From JAMOBE01 sp039908285 (GTDB lineage: Bacteria; Pseudomonadota; Alphaproteobacteria; Rhodospirillales; Rhodospirillaceae): a stretch of DNA of 64,000 bases. The notes beneath the pieces are model-generated. The model saw only the letters and a list, made by a program, of their open reading frames with translations. It was not told where the DNA came from and ran no database searches. Below, piece after piece: positions 45,550 through 53,737 of this stretch (its first letter is position 1; each line of letters starts with the position of its first letter). A program made the position numbers and the translations under genes. The stretch is from positions 3,033 through 67,032 of the forward strand of contig JAMOBE010000007.1 in assembly GCA_039908285.1 (NCBI GenBank), read 5' to 3'.

Positions 45550-47070
45550 TTACGGTTTCCGCCAGATGGGCCGGCCGCTGCCCGGCAGGCCGTAGCTGGC
45601 CCAGCGGGTGGTGACCTGGTCGACGATGTCCTCGCGCATGCGGATGCGGGTGCCCCAGTCGCGGTGGGTCTCGGGAGGCATCTTGGTGGTGGCATCGAGG
45701 CCCACCTTGCCGCCCAGGCCCGACTCGGGCGAGGCGAAGTCCAGGTAGTCGATGGGGGTCCGCTCGACCATGGTGATGTCGCGGACCGGGTCCATGCGGG
45801 TCGACACCGCCCACATCACGTCCTTCCAGTCGCGGGCGTCGATGTCGTCGTCCACGACGATGACGAACTTGGTGTACATGAACTGGCGCAGGAACGACCA
45901 CACGCCCAGCATCACCCGCTTGGCGTGGCCGGGGTAGGCCTTCTTCATGCTGACCACGGCGATGCGATAGCTGCACCCCTCCGGCGGCAGCCAGAAATCG
46001 ACGATTTCCGGGAACTGCTGGGTGAGGAGGGGGATGAACACCTCGTTCAGCGCCTGGCCGAGCACGCTCGGCTCATCGGGCGGGCGGCCGGTGAAGGTGG
46101 AGAGGTAGATGGCATCCCGCCGCCGGGTGATGGCCGAGACGCGAAACACCGGAAAGCGCTCCACGGCATTGTAATAGCCGGTGTGGTCGCCATAGGGGCC
46201 CTCGTCGCCGCATTCCTCCAGGTCGACGTGGCCTTCCAGCACGATCTCGGCCCCGGCCGGCACCTTGAGCGGCACCGTCCGGCAGTCCACCAGCTCCCCC
46301 CGGCGGCCGCGCAGGAGGCCGGCGAACTGGTACTCCGACAGGGTCTCGGGCACCGGAGTCACCGCCGCCAGGATGGTGGCCGGATCGGCGCCGATCACCA
46401 CCGCCGCCGGAAAGGGCTCGCGGCGCTCCCGCTTCCACCGCTGGAACTGGAGGGCGCCGCCCCGATGGCGCAGCCAGCGCATCAGAGTAGTGTCGCGCCC
46501 GGTCACCTGCATGCGGTAGACGCCGATGTTGAAATTGTCGGCCCGCTCCCCCTCCGGGTCCGGGCCCCTCGTCACCACCAGCGGCCAGGTGATCAGCGGC
46601 GCCGGCTCGCCCGGCCAGCAGCCCTGGATCGGCAGGCGGCCGAGGTCGATGTCGTCTCCCTGGATCACCACCTCCTGGCACGGCGCCGAACCCACCGTCT
46701 TCGGCTTCATCGCCATCACGGTTTTCAGCAGCGGCATCATGCCGATGGCCTCGCGCAGCCCGCCCGGCGGCTCGGGCTGCTTCAGGAAGGCCAGCGTCTC
46801 CCCCACCTCGCGCAACTGGTGGGGCTCGCGGCCCATGCCCCACGCCACCCGCTCGACGGTGCCGAACAGGTTGACCAGCACCGGCATGGCATGGCGCGAG
46901 CCATCGGGCCGCAGCACGTTCTCGAACAGCACCGCCGGCCCATTCTCCGCCAGCAGGCGGGTCTGGATCTCGGTCATCTCCAGGTGGGGCGACACGGGAA
47001 CCGACACCCGGACCAGCCGCCCGGACTGCTCAAGCCGCTCCATGAAGTCACGCAGGGAATCGTAGGTCAT
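45550..47070 (-). CDS. ubiD: UbiD family decarboxylase
   Basis: 506 residues from ATG 47070 (GGCGAGG upstream). Prenylated-FMN-dependent decarboxylase. The conserved stretches are DFMERLEQSGRLVRV, NFNIGVYRMQVTGRDT, EECGDEGPYGDHTGYY and RIRMREDIVDQVTTRW. UbiD converts 3-octaprenyl-4-hydroxybenzoate to 2-octaprenylphenol in ubiquinone synthesis. Length matches ubiquinone-type UbiD (about 490-510). The cofactor-supplying ubiX is not nearby. A few extra codons upstream in the same frame are not needed. It is a single gene, divergent from the AT-rich cassette. Confidence 0.93.
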   Translation of the reverse strand: MTYDSLRDFMERLEQSGRLVRVSVPVSPHLEMTEIQTRLLAENGPAVLFENVLRPDGSRHAMPVLVNLFGTVERVAWGMGREPHQLREVGETLAFLKQPEPPGGLREAIGMMPLLKTVMAMKPKTVGSAPCQEVVIQGDDIDLGRLPIQGCWPGEPAPLITWPLVVTRGPDPEGERADNFNIGVYRMQVTGRDTTLMRWLRHRGGALQFQRWKRERREPFPAAVVIGADPATILAAVTPVPETLSEYQFAGLLRGRRGELVDCRTVPLKVPAGAEIVLEGHVDLEECGDEGPYGDHTGYYNAVERFPVFRVSAITRRRDAIYLSTFTGRPPDEPSVLGQALNEVFIPLLTQQFPEIVDFWLPPEGCSYRIAVVSMKKAYPGHAKRVMLGVWSFLRQFMYTKFVIVVDDDIDARDWKDVMWAVSTRMDPVRDITMVERTPIDYLDFASPESGLGGKVGLDATTKMPPETHRDWGTRIRMREDIVDQVTTRWASYGLPGSGRPIWRKP

Positions 47071-47236
47071 AGCCTCGCCGCCGTCGCTCGTGAGGCGCCC
47101 ATAAGGGGGCGGGAGGGGGCGGCGCGTCAAGCCCTGGAGTGGCGATGGGAACACGCCGCGACAAACGCTCTTGACACACGAAGATCAATCCGCCGATGAT
47201 TCGGCGCACGCTGTGTCAGATGGGGAGAGGGTGACA

Positions 47237-47767
47237 ATGCATTATGGGTTAGAGAATTCACAGCCAAATAGTGACGCTGAAAAAGGTACAAAAGCCAAGC
47301 GCGGCAGTAATTCAAAGATGCAGTCCGCTTCGGAAGCGGTTGGCGCCAAGCGGAGCGCGCGAGCGGCAAATCGCGCCGCTGCCTGGCCCGATGTCGCGAA
47401 GTCTTTTGTTGATGGAGTCTTTGGTCTTGCAAGAACAGGAAATATAGTTGGCTTGATTGTAGCGGGAATTTTCATAACGACCGCTGTTCTTGCTGTGCGT
47501 ATGGACGAAAAAGATCTTCCGCTATTTTTTTATCCTGTTTTTGTTTTTCTGTCTGCTGGATGGTATACAAATGTTCCACTTGTATTGCTGATTGTCTATC
47601 TTATTTATGCACTTCGACGGCAAAAAAGACTGTATGAAGCGGAAACGAATCGTCAGGTCGAGCTACGAAAGACGTTGATCCATGGTCTGGATGATGGAAG
47701 TTTGAAGATTCTCAAGAAACACAATTCCAGCGATACCGCTCTTGGCGAAGACTACGTGGAGCACTGA
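47237..47767 (+). CDS. Hypothetical membrane protein, AT-rich
   Basis: 176 residues from ATG 47237, which has GGGGAGAGG eight bases upstream; an earlier TTG (47171) is less likely. A polar, lysine- and serine-rich N-terminal region of about 65 residues is followed by two TM helices (about GLIVAGIFITTAVLAV and LFFYPVFVFLSAGW to LLIVYLIYALRR) and a charged cytoplasmic tail. No family was recognised. The sequence is clearly lower in GC than neighbours. The next gene begins three bases after its stop, so the two form an operon. Two-gene membrane cassettes of this kind often come with mobile or defence DNA, but no such motif is present. Confidence 0.6.
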   Translation: MHYGLENSQPNSDAEKGTKAKRGSNSKMQSASEAVGAKRSARAANRAAAWPDVAKSFVDGVFGLARTGNIVGLIVAGIFITTAVLAVRMDEKDLPLFFYPVFVFLSAGWYTNVPLVLLIVYLIYALRRQKRLYEAETNRQVELRKTLIHGLDDGSLKILKKHNSSDTALGEDYVEH

Positions 47768-47769
47768 AT

Positions 47770-48366
47770 ATGATGAGCGATAGCGTCGCCATGATCGTCG
47801 TCAATACAGTGATCACTCTGATGTGCATATGGGCCGCAATGTACGTCAACGTCAAGATATTGCAGCCCACACTGAGGAATGAGCGTCGTTTCGTGCTCTA
47901 TGGGATTCGTGATAGGTTGGCATTGCTGGCCATGCGAGGCCTGATCGACGAGCACTCGAAAGAGTACCGTAGCTTTTCATGGATTTTGAACAGATCGATT
48001 CAGGCAACTGGCGGCTTTACCGCCACGGCCTTCTTCCGTCACATCTACACGATGAGCAAGGATAAGCACTCCTTCGGGGACGTCGTTTCAGCAATTATTA
48101 AACAAGCTCAGGATTCAAGGAACGATGAATTCCAGGCTCTGCTTTTGGAATATTTTACAGTTATGCGGGACATAACCAAGAAGGAGTTGAGGTTTATCTT
48201 GTGGTCGCTGCCTCTTGCCGTTCTGCTTTCGCGGTTTTTGGAAAAATCAAAAGTTGGTCCGCACAACCGCTTTCAGATTTGGTTGACTGAAAGGATCGAT
48301 CACGCTGGTTCCATTACAAAAAATCTGGTTGGTCGGCATTTTGACCGAATTGATGGGTGTTGTTGA
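47770..48366 (+). CDS. Hypothetical protein with N-terminal TM helix
   Basis: 198 residues. One N-terminal TM helix (about 7-28, SVAMIVVNTVITLMCIWAAM) leads a helical soluble domain with many charged residues; a second hydrophobic stretch (FILWSLPLAVLLSRF) lies near 163-177. No motif was recognised. Like its partner upstream, it is AT-rich. It starts at one of two adjacent ATGs right after the partner gene. Both products probably sit in the inner membrane together. Function unknown. Confidence 0.55.
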   Translation: MMSDSVAMIVVNTVITLMCIWAAMYVNVKILQPTLRNERRFVLYGIRDRLALLAMRGLIDEHSKEYRSFSWILNRSIQATGGFTATAFFRHIYTMSKDKHSFGDVVSAIIKQAQDSRNDEFQALLLEYFTVMRDITKKELRFILWSLPLAVLLSRFLEKSKVGPHNRFQIWLTERIDHAGSITKNLVGRHFDRIDGCC

Positions 48367-48370
48367 GTTC

Positions 48371-48547
48371 ATGGATCGTTCCGGCTTCCCCGTGCTCGCG
48401 CCGCTGACTCCGGCCGACCTGCGGGAGATGGAGTTGCGTCTGGAGGCCCGGCTGGAGCGGCTGGAGATGCGCATCACCATCCGCCTCGGGGCGTTGATCG
48501 CGGCCGGGGTTGCGTTTCTGGCCGCCATCAAGGTCTTCAAGCACTGA
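48371..48547 (+). CDS. Small coiled-coil/TM protein
   Basis: 58 residues. The middle is a heptad- and hendecad-like helix (DLREMELRLEARLERLEMRI) and the C-terminus is a TM helix (LGALIAAGVAFLAAIKVF) with a basic end. It resembles the tail of the DUF1640-like protein at 27 kb and may be a truncated relative. The ATG at 48371 has only a weak GAG upstream, so it may be coupled to the preceding gene, whose stop is four bases before. GC content returns to the local norm here. Confidence 0.45.
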   Translation: MDRSGFPVLAPLTPADLREMELRLEARLERLEMRITIRLGALIAAGVAFLAAIKVFKH

Positions 48548-48651
48548 CGATCCGGCGGATTTCGCTCCGCGCTGGATTAGCCCTTCCCCCCGCCCCCCCT
48601 CTGGCTCTATTCCATGCCCTGTTTTCACGCATGGCTAAGGACCTTGACGTC

Positions 48652-49578
48652 ATGGCACGGACACGACGCGGCAGACCCATCAACGGCTGGCTGGCCATCG
48701 ACAAGCCGCCCGGACTGACTTCCACCGACGTGGTGACCCGGGTCAAGCGGGCCACCAATGCCGCCAAGGTCGGCCATGGCGGGACCCTCGACCCGCTGGC
48801 CACCGGCGTGCTGCCCATCGCCTTCGGCGAGGCCACCAAGACGGTGCAGTACGTGATGGACGGTCTCAAGACCTATCGCTTCCGCATCCGCTGGGGCGAG
48901 GCGCGTGACACCGACGATGCCGAGGGCGCCGTGATCGCCACCTCCGAGCATCGCCCGACGGCCGACGACATCGCCGCGGCCCTGCCCCGCTTCATCGGCC
49001 TCATCGAGCAGGTGCCGCCCCGCTACTCGGCGGTCAAGGTGGACGGCCAGCGGGCCTATGACCTGGCGCGCAAGGACGTCGCCGTCGAGTTGAAGTCGCG
49101 GCAGATCAACGTCAAGAGCTTCCGCCTGCTGGACATGCCCGATCCCGACCACGCCGAGTTCGAGGTGATCAGCGGCAAGGGCACCTACATGCGCTCTCTG
49201 GCGCGCGACCTGGCCTTGGCGCTCGGCACGGTGGGGCATATCGCCGCCCTGCGGCGCACGGTGTGCGGCGCCTTCCAGGAGTCCCAGGCGATTTCGCTGG
49301 AAAAGCTCGAATCCCTCGGGCATAGTGCGCCCGCTTCCGAGTATCTGCTTCCGGTCTCGACCGCGCTGGACGGCATCCCGGCGTTGGCCCTGACCGAGGC
49401 GGAAGCGCGCGACCTTTCCAGCGGACAGCCCGTCTCGCTCTTGCGGGTGGCCTCTCGCAGCCCTCTCGGCTCGATCGGCACCGGAGACACCGTCCGTGCC
49501 ATGGCGGAGGGAAGGGTTGTGGCGCTGGCACGGATCGAAGGCGGCGAAATCCGCCCCGTGCGTGTGTTGTCCCTCTGA
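48652..49578 (+). CDS. truB: tRNA pseudouridine-55 synthase TruB
   Basis: 308 residues from ATG 48652 (AAGGA upstream); an ATG seven codons earlier is an alternative. Catalytic aspartate is in VGHGGTLDPLATGVLP, with KPPGLTSTDVV before it. The segments YDLARKDV and SGKGTYMRSLARDL are family hallmarks. TruB makes pseudouridine 55 in the T-arm of tRNAs. It is followed by rpsO and pnp, the classical order, and rpsO starts 16 bases after it. Confidence 0.95.
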   Translation: MARTRRGRPINGWLAIDKPPGLTSTDVVTRVKRATNAAKVGHGGTLDPLATGVLPIAFGEATKTVQYVMDGLKTYRFRIRWGEARDTDDAEGAVIATSEHRPTADDIAAALPRFIGLIEQVPPRYSAVKVDGQRAYDLARKDVAVELKSRQINVKSFRLLDMPDPDHAEFEVISGKGTYMRSLARDLALALGTVGHIAALRRTVCGAFQESQAISLEKLESLGHSAPASEYLLPVSTALDGIPALALTEAEARDLSSGQPVSLLRVASRSPLGSIGTGDTVRAMAEGRVVALARIEGGEIRPVRVLSL

Positions 49579-49594
49579 CCCTGAGGAGTACCCG

Positions 49595-49864
49595 ATGTCG
49601 ATTACCCAGGAGCGCAAGCAGACGCTCATTACCGAATACGCCACCAAGCCTGGCGACACCGGCTCGCCCGAGGTCCAGGTCGCCATCCTGAGCGAGCGCA
49701 TCAGGAACCTGACCGAGCACCTGAAGACCCATAAGAAGGACTTCCATTCGCGGCGGGGGCTTCTCATCATGGTGGGACAGCGTCGGCGCATGCTCGACTA
49801 CGTCAAGAGCAAGGAAGTGTCGCGCTACGAGGTCCTCATCGCACGTCTCGGACTGCGCAAGTAG
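49595..49864 (+). CDS. rpsO: 30S ribosomal protein S15
   Basis: 89 residues, the universal length of S15. The sequence SITQERKQTLITEYATKPGD, then GSPEVQVAILSERI and HSRRGLLIMVGQRRRMLDY, is unmistakable. It binds 16S rRNA at the central domain. A GAGGAG lies six bases before the ATG. A strong terminator-like palindrome follows nine bases after the stop, before pnp. Confidence 0.97.
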   Translation: MSITQERKQTLITEYATKPGDTGSPEVQVAILSERIRNLTEHLKTHKKDFHSRRGLLIMVGQRRRMLDYVKSKEVSRYEVLIARLGLRK

Positions 49865-49872
49865 CGGCCTCT

Positions 49873-49960
49873 CGTATTGCTGCTCTCAGGAATCTTCGCG
49901 GGCAGCGAAGATTCCTGAGAGCAGCAATACGAATCTTTTTGGTTGCGGCTCCGCCGCGAT
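49873..49960 (+). terminator. 26-bp-arm palindrome with conserved tail (type B)
   Basis: Perfect 26-bp arms (49873-49898 and 49906-49931), a 7-base loop, and then AATCTTTTTGG followed by a small hairpin in GCGGCTCCGCCGC. The hairpin plus T-run suits a terminator for rpsO, and in the rpsO-pnp leader it might also be an RNase III-type processing site. The same tail occurs after the palindrome at 63.7 kb, so it belongs to a dispersed repeat family. Confidence 0.7.
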
Positions 49961-50106
49961 GAGGACCGCGGGGCGGCAGGGTGGATGGTCGGCGGCCGTG
50001 GCGCATGGGCGCCGCGGCCGTGCGGGCCTGTTGACGACGCGGCGGCCGCCGCCGGGACCCGAGCGCAATACGGCGCCGGTCCATCAACGGAAGGGAATCC
50101 AAAGTA

Positions 50107-52239
50107 ATGTCGATGTTCAAAGTGTTCCGCAAGGAAATCGAGTGGGGCGGACGCAAGCTGGTGCTGGAGACCGGCAGGATCGCGCGGCAGGCGGACGGCG
50201 CCGTGCTGGTGACCTATGGTGAAACCGCCGTGCTGGCGACCGTGGTCGCCGAAAAGGCGATCGAGCGGAGCGATGATTTCTTTCCGCTGACCTGCAACTA
50301 TCAGGAAAAGGCCTTCGCCGCCGGCAAGATCCCCGGCAACTTCTTCAAGCGCGAGGGCCGGCCCAGCGAGCGTGAGACCCTGGCCTCGCGGCTGATCGAC
50401 CGACCGATCCGCCCCCTGTTCGCCAAGGGCTTCCGCAACGAGACCCAGGTCATCTGCACCGTCCTGTCCCACGATATGGAGAACGACCCCGATATCGTGT
50501 CGATCATCGGCGCCTCGGCCGCCATCACCATCGCCGGGCTGCCGTTCCTCGGTCCCATCGGCGCGGCGCGGGTCGGCTACATCAAGGGCGAGTACGTCCT
50601 CAATCCCCGGCTCGACGAGATGCCCACCTCCGAACTGGACCTGGTGGTGGCCGGCACCCAAGACGGCGTGCTGATGGTCGAATCCGAGGCCCGGGAGCTG
50701 TCCGAAGAGGTGATGCTGGGCGCCGTGACCTTTGGTCATGACATGTTCCAGGCGGTGATCGACGCCATCATCGGCCTGGCCGAGATGTGCGCCAAGGAGC
50801 CCTGGCACGTGCCGGAGGAACCCTCCGAGGTGGCCACCGTCAAGGCGAAGCTGTCGGACGCCGGCATCCCCGCCGAGCTGGCCGAGGCCTACACCATCGT
50901 CGTCAAGCAGGACCGCTACCGGCGCGTCGGCGAGGTCAAGGCGCGGGCGATGAGCGTTCTCGCCGGGAACGACGCCGAGCTGGCCGTGGCCGCGGGCGTG
51001 TTCAAGCACCTGGAAAGCGACGTGGTCCGCGGCAACATCCTGAAGACCGGCTCGCGCATCGACGGCCGCGACACCCGCACCGTCCGCACCATCGAGAGCG
51101 AGGTCCACGTGCTGCCGCGCGCCCATGGCTCCGCCCTGTTCACCCGCGGCGAGACCCAGGCCCTGGTGGTGGTCACCCTCGGCACCGGCCAGGACGAGCA
51201 GATCGTTGACGTGCTGCAGGGCGAATACCGCGAGCCGTTCATGCTCCACTACAACTTCCCGCCATTCTCGGTGGGCGAGACCGGGCGCATTGGTTCGCCG
51301 GGCCGCCGCGAGGTGGGTCATGGCAAGCTGGCCTGGCGGGCGCTGAAGCGGGTGCTGCCGAAGAAGGAGGATTTCCCCTACACCGTCCGCGTGGTGTCGG
51401 AGATCACCGAGTCCAACGGCTCCTCGTCCATGGCCACCGTGTGCGGTGCGTCGCTGGCGCTGATGGACGCCGGCGTGCCCATGCCCCGGCCCGTCGCCGG
51501 CATCGCCATGGGTCTGATCAAGGAGGGCGCCGAGTTCGCCGTGCTGTCCGACATCCTGGGCGACGAGGATCACCTCGGCGACATGGACTTCAAGGTGGCC
51601 GGCACCGAGGCCGGCGTGACCTCGCTGCAGATGGACATCAAGATCACCTCCATCACCCGCGAGATCATGGACATCGCCCTGCGCCAGGCCCGTGACGGCC
51701 GCCTGCACATCCTCGGCGAAATGCGCAAGGCCCTCTCGGACGCCCGCGAGGACGTCAAGCCGACCGCGCCGAAGATCACCGTGCTGAATATTCCGAAGGA
51801 GAAGATCCGCGACGTCATCGGTCAGGGCGGCAAGGTCATCCGCGAAATCTGCGAGACCACCGGCGCCAAGATCGACATCACCGAGGACGGCACCGTCAAG
51901 GTGGCCTCCGCCGATCCGAAGAAGGGAGCCGCGGCCATCGACTGGATTCGCGGCATCGTCGCCGAGCCGGAAATGGGAGTCATCTACACCGGCAAGGTGG
52001 TCAAGGTGGTGGACTTCGGCGCCTTCGTCAACTTCCTCGGCAACCGGGACGGCCTCGTCCACATCTCCGAACTGGCCCGCGAGCGGGTCGGCAAGGTGGC
52101 CGACGTGGTCAAGATGGGCGACTCGGTGAAGGTCAAGGTGGTGGGCTTCGACGATCGTGGCAAGGTCAAGCTGTCCATGAAGCAGGTGGACCAGCAGACC
52201 GGCGAGGATCTGGCCTCCGAACAGAAGAAGAGCGGCTGA
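50107..52239 (+). CDS. pnp: Polyribonucleotide nucleotidyltransferase
   Basis: 710 residues, canonical PNPase. Two RNase PH-like cores (KLVLETGRIARQADGAVLV; LQGEYREPFMLHYNFPPFSV (cut)), an intervening helical domain, then KH (EKIRDVIGQGGKVIREI) and S1 (GVIYTGKVVKVVDFGAFVNF) RNA-binding domains. It is a phosphate-dependent 3'-5' exonuclease and part of the degradosome. The ATG at 50107 follows GGAAGGGAATCCAAAGTA. In many bacteria PNPase autoregulates its own leader; the palindrome between rpsO and pnp could serve there. Confidence 0.97.
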   Translation: MSMFKVFRKEIEWGGRKLVLETGRIARQADGAVLVTYGETAVLATVVAEKAIERSDDFFPLTCNYQEKAFAAGKIPGNFFKREGRPSERETLASRLIDRPIRPLFAKGFRNETQVICTVLSHDMENDPDIVSIIGASAAITIAGLPFLGPIGAARVGYIKGEYVLNPRLDEMPTSELDLVVAGTQDGVLMVESEARELSEEVMLGAVTFGHDMFQAVIDAIIGLAEMCAKEPWHVPEEPSEVATVKAKLSDAGIPAELAEAYTIVVKQDRYRRVGEVKARAMSVLAGNDAELAVAAGVFKHLESDVVRGNILKTGSRIDGRDTRTVRTIESEVHVLPRAHGSALFTRGETQALVVVTLGTGQDEQIVDVLQGEYREPFMLHYNFPPFSVGETGRIGSPGRREVGHGKLAWRALKRVLPKKEDFPYTVRVVSEITESNGSSSMATVCGASLALMDAGVPMPRPVAGIAMGLIKEGAEFAVLSDILGDEDHLGDMDFKVAGTEAGVTSLQMDIKITSITREIMDIALRQARDGRLHILGEMRKALSDAREDVKPTAPKITVLNIPKEKIRDVIGQGGKVIREICETTGAKIDITEDGTVKVASADPKKGAAAIDWIRGIVAEPEMGVIYTGKVVKVVDFGAFVNFLGNRDGLVHISELARERVGKVADVVKMGDSVKVKVVGFDDRGKVKLSMKQVDQQTGEDLASEQKKSG

Positions 52240-52255
52240 ACTGCGTGATCAAGAG

Positions 52256-52284
52256 CCCTCTCCCCCCTCTTCGGGGGGAGAGGG
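52256..52284. repeat. Type A hairpin (copy 3)
   Basis: CCCTCTCCCCCC and GGGGGGAGAGGG arms 17 bases after the pnp stop, followed by AGTAGAGGTTCCGAATACG. That extension matches the one joined to the copy at the right edge of the window, so the repeated unit is longer than the hairpin. It may terminate pnp. Confidence 0.8.
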
Positions 52285-52340
52285 AGTAGAGGTTCCGAAT
52301 ACGTTATTTGGCTGTGAGCGGACGGGGGAGGACTGGCGGC

Positions 52341-52790
52341 ATGCCGACGTCGGCGTTCTACGATACCGATATCGACGTGTGGTGCGCGGAGCAGGCGAGC
52401 GCCCTGCGCGCTGGCGCTGGCGCCGGTGCCGACCCCGATACCCGCCACCTCGCCGACGAGTTCGAGGGGATGAGGACCCGTGACCGCGCGGCCCTCGCCT
52501 CTCATCTCGAAGGACTTCTCTGTGCGCTTCTAGTCCGGCACTGCCGGCCGGCAGCCGGTGCCGACCTCGACTGGACTCTCACGGTCACCCGCGACCGCGA
52601 CATCGTGATCGATCTTCTCGACAACAGCCAGACCCTCCGGCGGGAACTGCCGGCCCTGGTCGAGCGGCTCTATCCGGCGGCCCGGCATTGCGCCGCGGCC
52701 CGGGGACACCTGCGCGAGGACGATCTTCCCCCCGTCGCCCCCTGGTCGGCCGAGCGCCTGCTTGACCCCGACGTCATCGGACTCGGCTGA
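52341..52790 (+). CDS. DUF29 family protein
   Basis: 149 residues from ATG 52341, with GGGGGAGGA upstream. The DUF29 pattern is visible: SAFYDTDIDVWCAEQASALR, HLADEFEGMRTRDRAALASHLEGLLCALLV (in part) and a helical C-terminal half. DUF29 proteins are common in multiple copies in cyanobacteria and in magnetotactic and other alphaproteobacteria; their function is unknown. A short Gly-Ala run (GAGAGAD) at about 28-34 looks like a small expansion. It is followed at 13 bases by the GDPD gene. Confidence 0.8.
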   Translation: MPTSAFYDTDIDVWCAEQASALRAGAGAGADPDTRHLADEFEGMRTRDRAALASHLEGLLCALLVRHCRPAAGADLDWTLTVTRDRDIVIDLLDNSQTLRRELPALVERLYPAARHCAAARGHLREDDLPPVAPWSAERLLDPDVIGLG

Positions 52791-52803
52791 CGGAACGACG
52801 ACC

Positions 52804-53628
52804 GTGTGGCCTCCCCCCCCGTCCACGTCCGGCAGCGACGCCTCTGCAACGTCGGCCGAAGGCGACCAGAGTGCCGACGCCGGCACCCTGCGCGGGCCGT
52901 GCCTGCCGCGGGTGATCGGCCATCGCGGCTCGGCCTCCACGGCTCCGGAGAACACCATCGCCTCGTTCCGGGCGGCGGCGGCTCTGGGCGTCGCCATGGT
53001 CGAGTTCGACGTCAAGCTCAGCGCCGACGGACGGACCGTCATCATCCACGACGAGACTCTGGAGCGCACCACCGACGGTCATGGCCGCGTTCGCGAGACC
53101 ACTCTGGAGGACCTGCGGCGACTCGACGCCGGCGGCTGGTTCGAGCCCCGATTCGCCGGCGAGCGGCTGCCGACGCTGGAGGAGACCCTCGATTTCCTGG
53201 TCACCGTGGAACTGCGGGCCAACATCGAGCTGAAGCCCTGTCCGGGCCTTGAGGAACGCACGGCCCACGTCGCCATGGCCAGCGCGGCCGAGCGCTGGCC
53301 CGGTGGACGCGTGCCGCCCCTGGTCTCGAGTTTCTCGCGAGTCGCCCTCGCCGCGGCCCGCGAGGTCGCTCCCACCTGGCCCCGCGGCCTGATCGTGGAC
53401 CGCCTGCCCGACGACTGGCGCGAGGCCACGGCGGCGCTTGGTGTCAGCACCCTGCACTGTCAGGAACGCCACCTGAGCCCGGTGGCCGTCGCCGAAGTCC
53501 GGAGGACCGGATTGGTGGTGGTGGCCTGGACGGTCAACACTCCGGAGCGTGCCCGCACCCTGTGGGGCTGGGGTGTCGACGCGGTGATCACCGATACCCC
53601 CGACGTCATCCTGGACGCGGTGCCATGA
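52804..53628 (+). CDS. ugpQ: Glycerophosphodiester phosphodiesterase
   Basis: 274 residues from GTG 52804; a TTG further upstream overlaps the DUF29 gene and is less likely. The first 35 residues are Ser/Pro/Thr-rich and poorly conserved. The GDPD core begins RVIGHRGSASTAPENTIASF (catalytic HRG...PEN), with VEFDVKLSADG and HDETLERTTDGHG following and VVAWTVNTPERARTLWGWGV near the end. It splits glycerophosphodiesters to glycerol-3-phosphate and an alcohol. No signal peptide, so probably cytosolic. Confidence 0.85.
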   Translation: MWPPPPSTSGSDASATSAEGDQSADAGTLRGPCLPRVIGHRGSASTAPENTIASFRAAAALGVAMVEFDVKLSADGRTVIIHDETLERTTDGHGRVRETTLEDLRRLDAGGWFEPRFAGERLPTLEETLDFLVTVELRANIELKPCPGLEERTAHVAMASAAERWPGGRVPPLVSSFSRVALAAAREVAPTWPRGLIVDRLPDDWREATAALGVSTLHCQERHLSPVAVAEVRRTGLVVVAWTVNTPERARTLWGWGVDAVITDTPDVILDAVP

Positions 53629-53737
53629 AATATGTTGAAACAATAGCCGGAAGGACAAACGTCCTCGTATGTCTCATGGGCTGGCCGGTACGCCTGCATC
53701 GCCCAAGTGAACACGCCCGTGGCAAGGGGGATACCTG

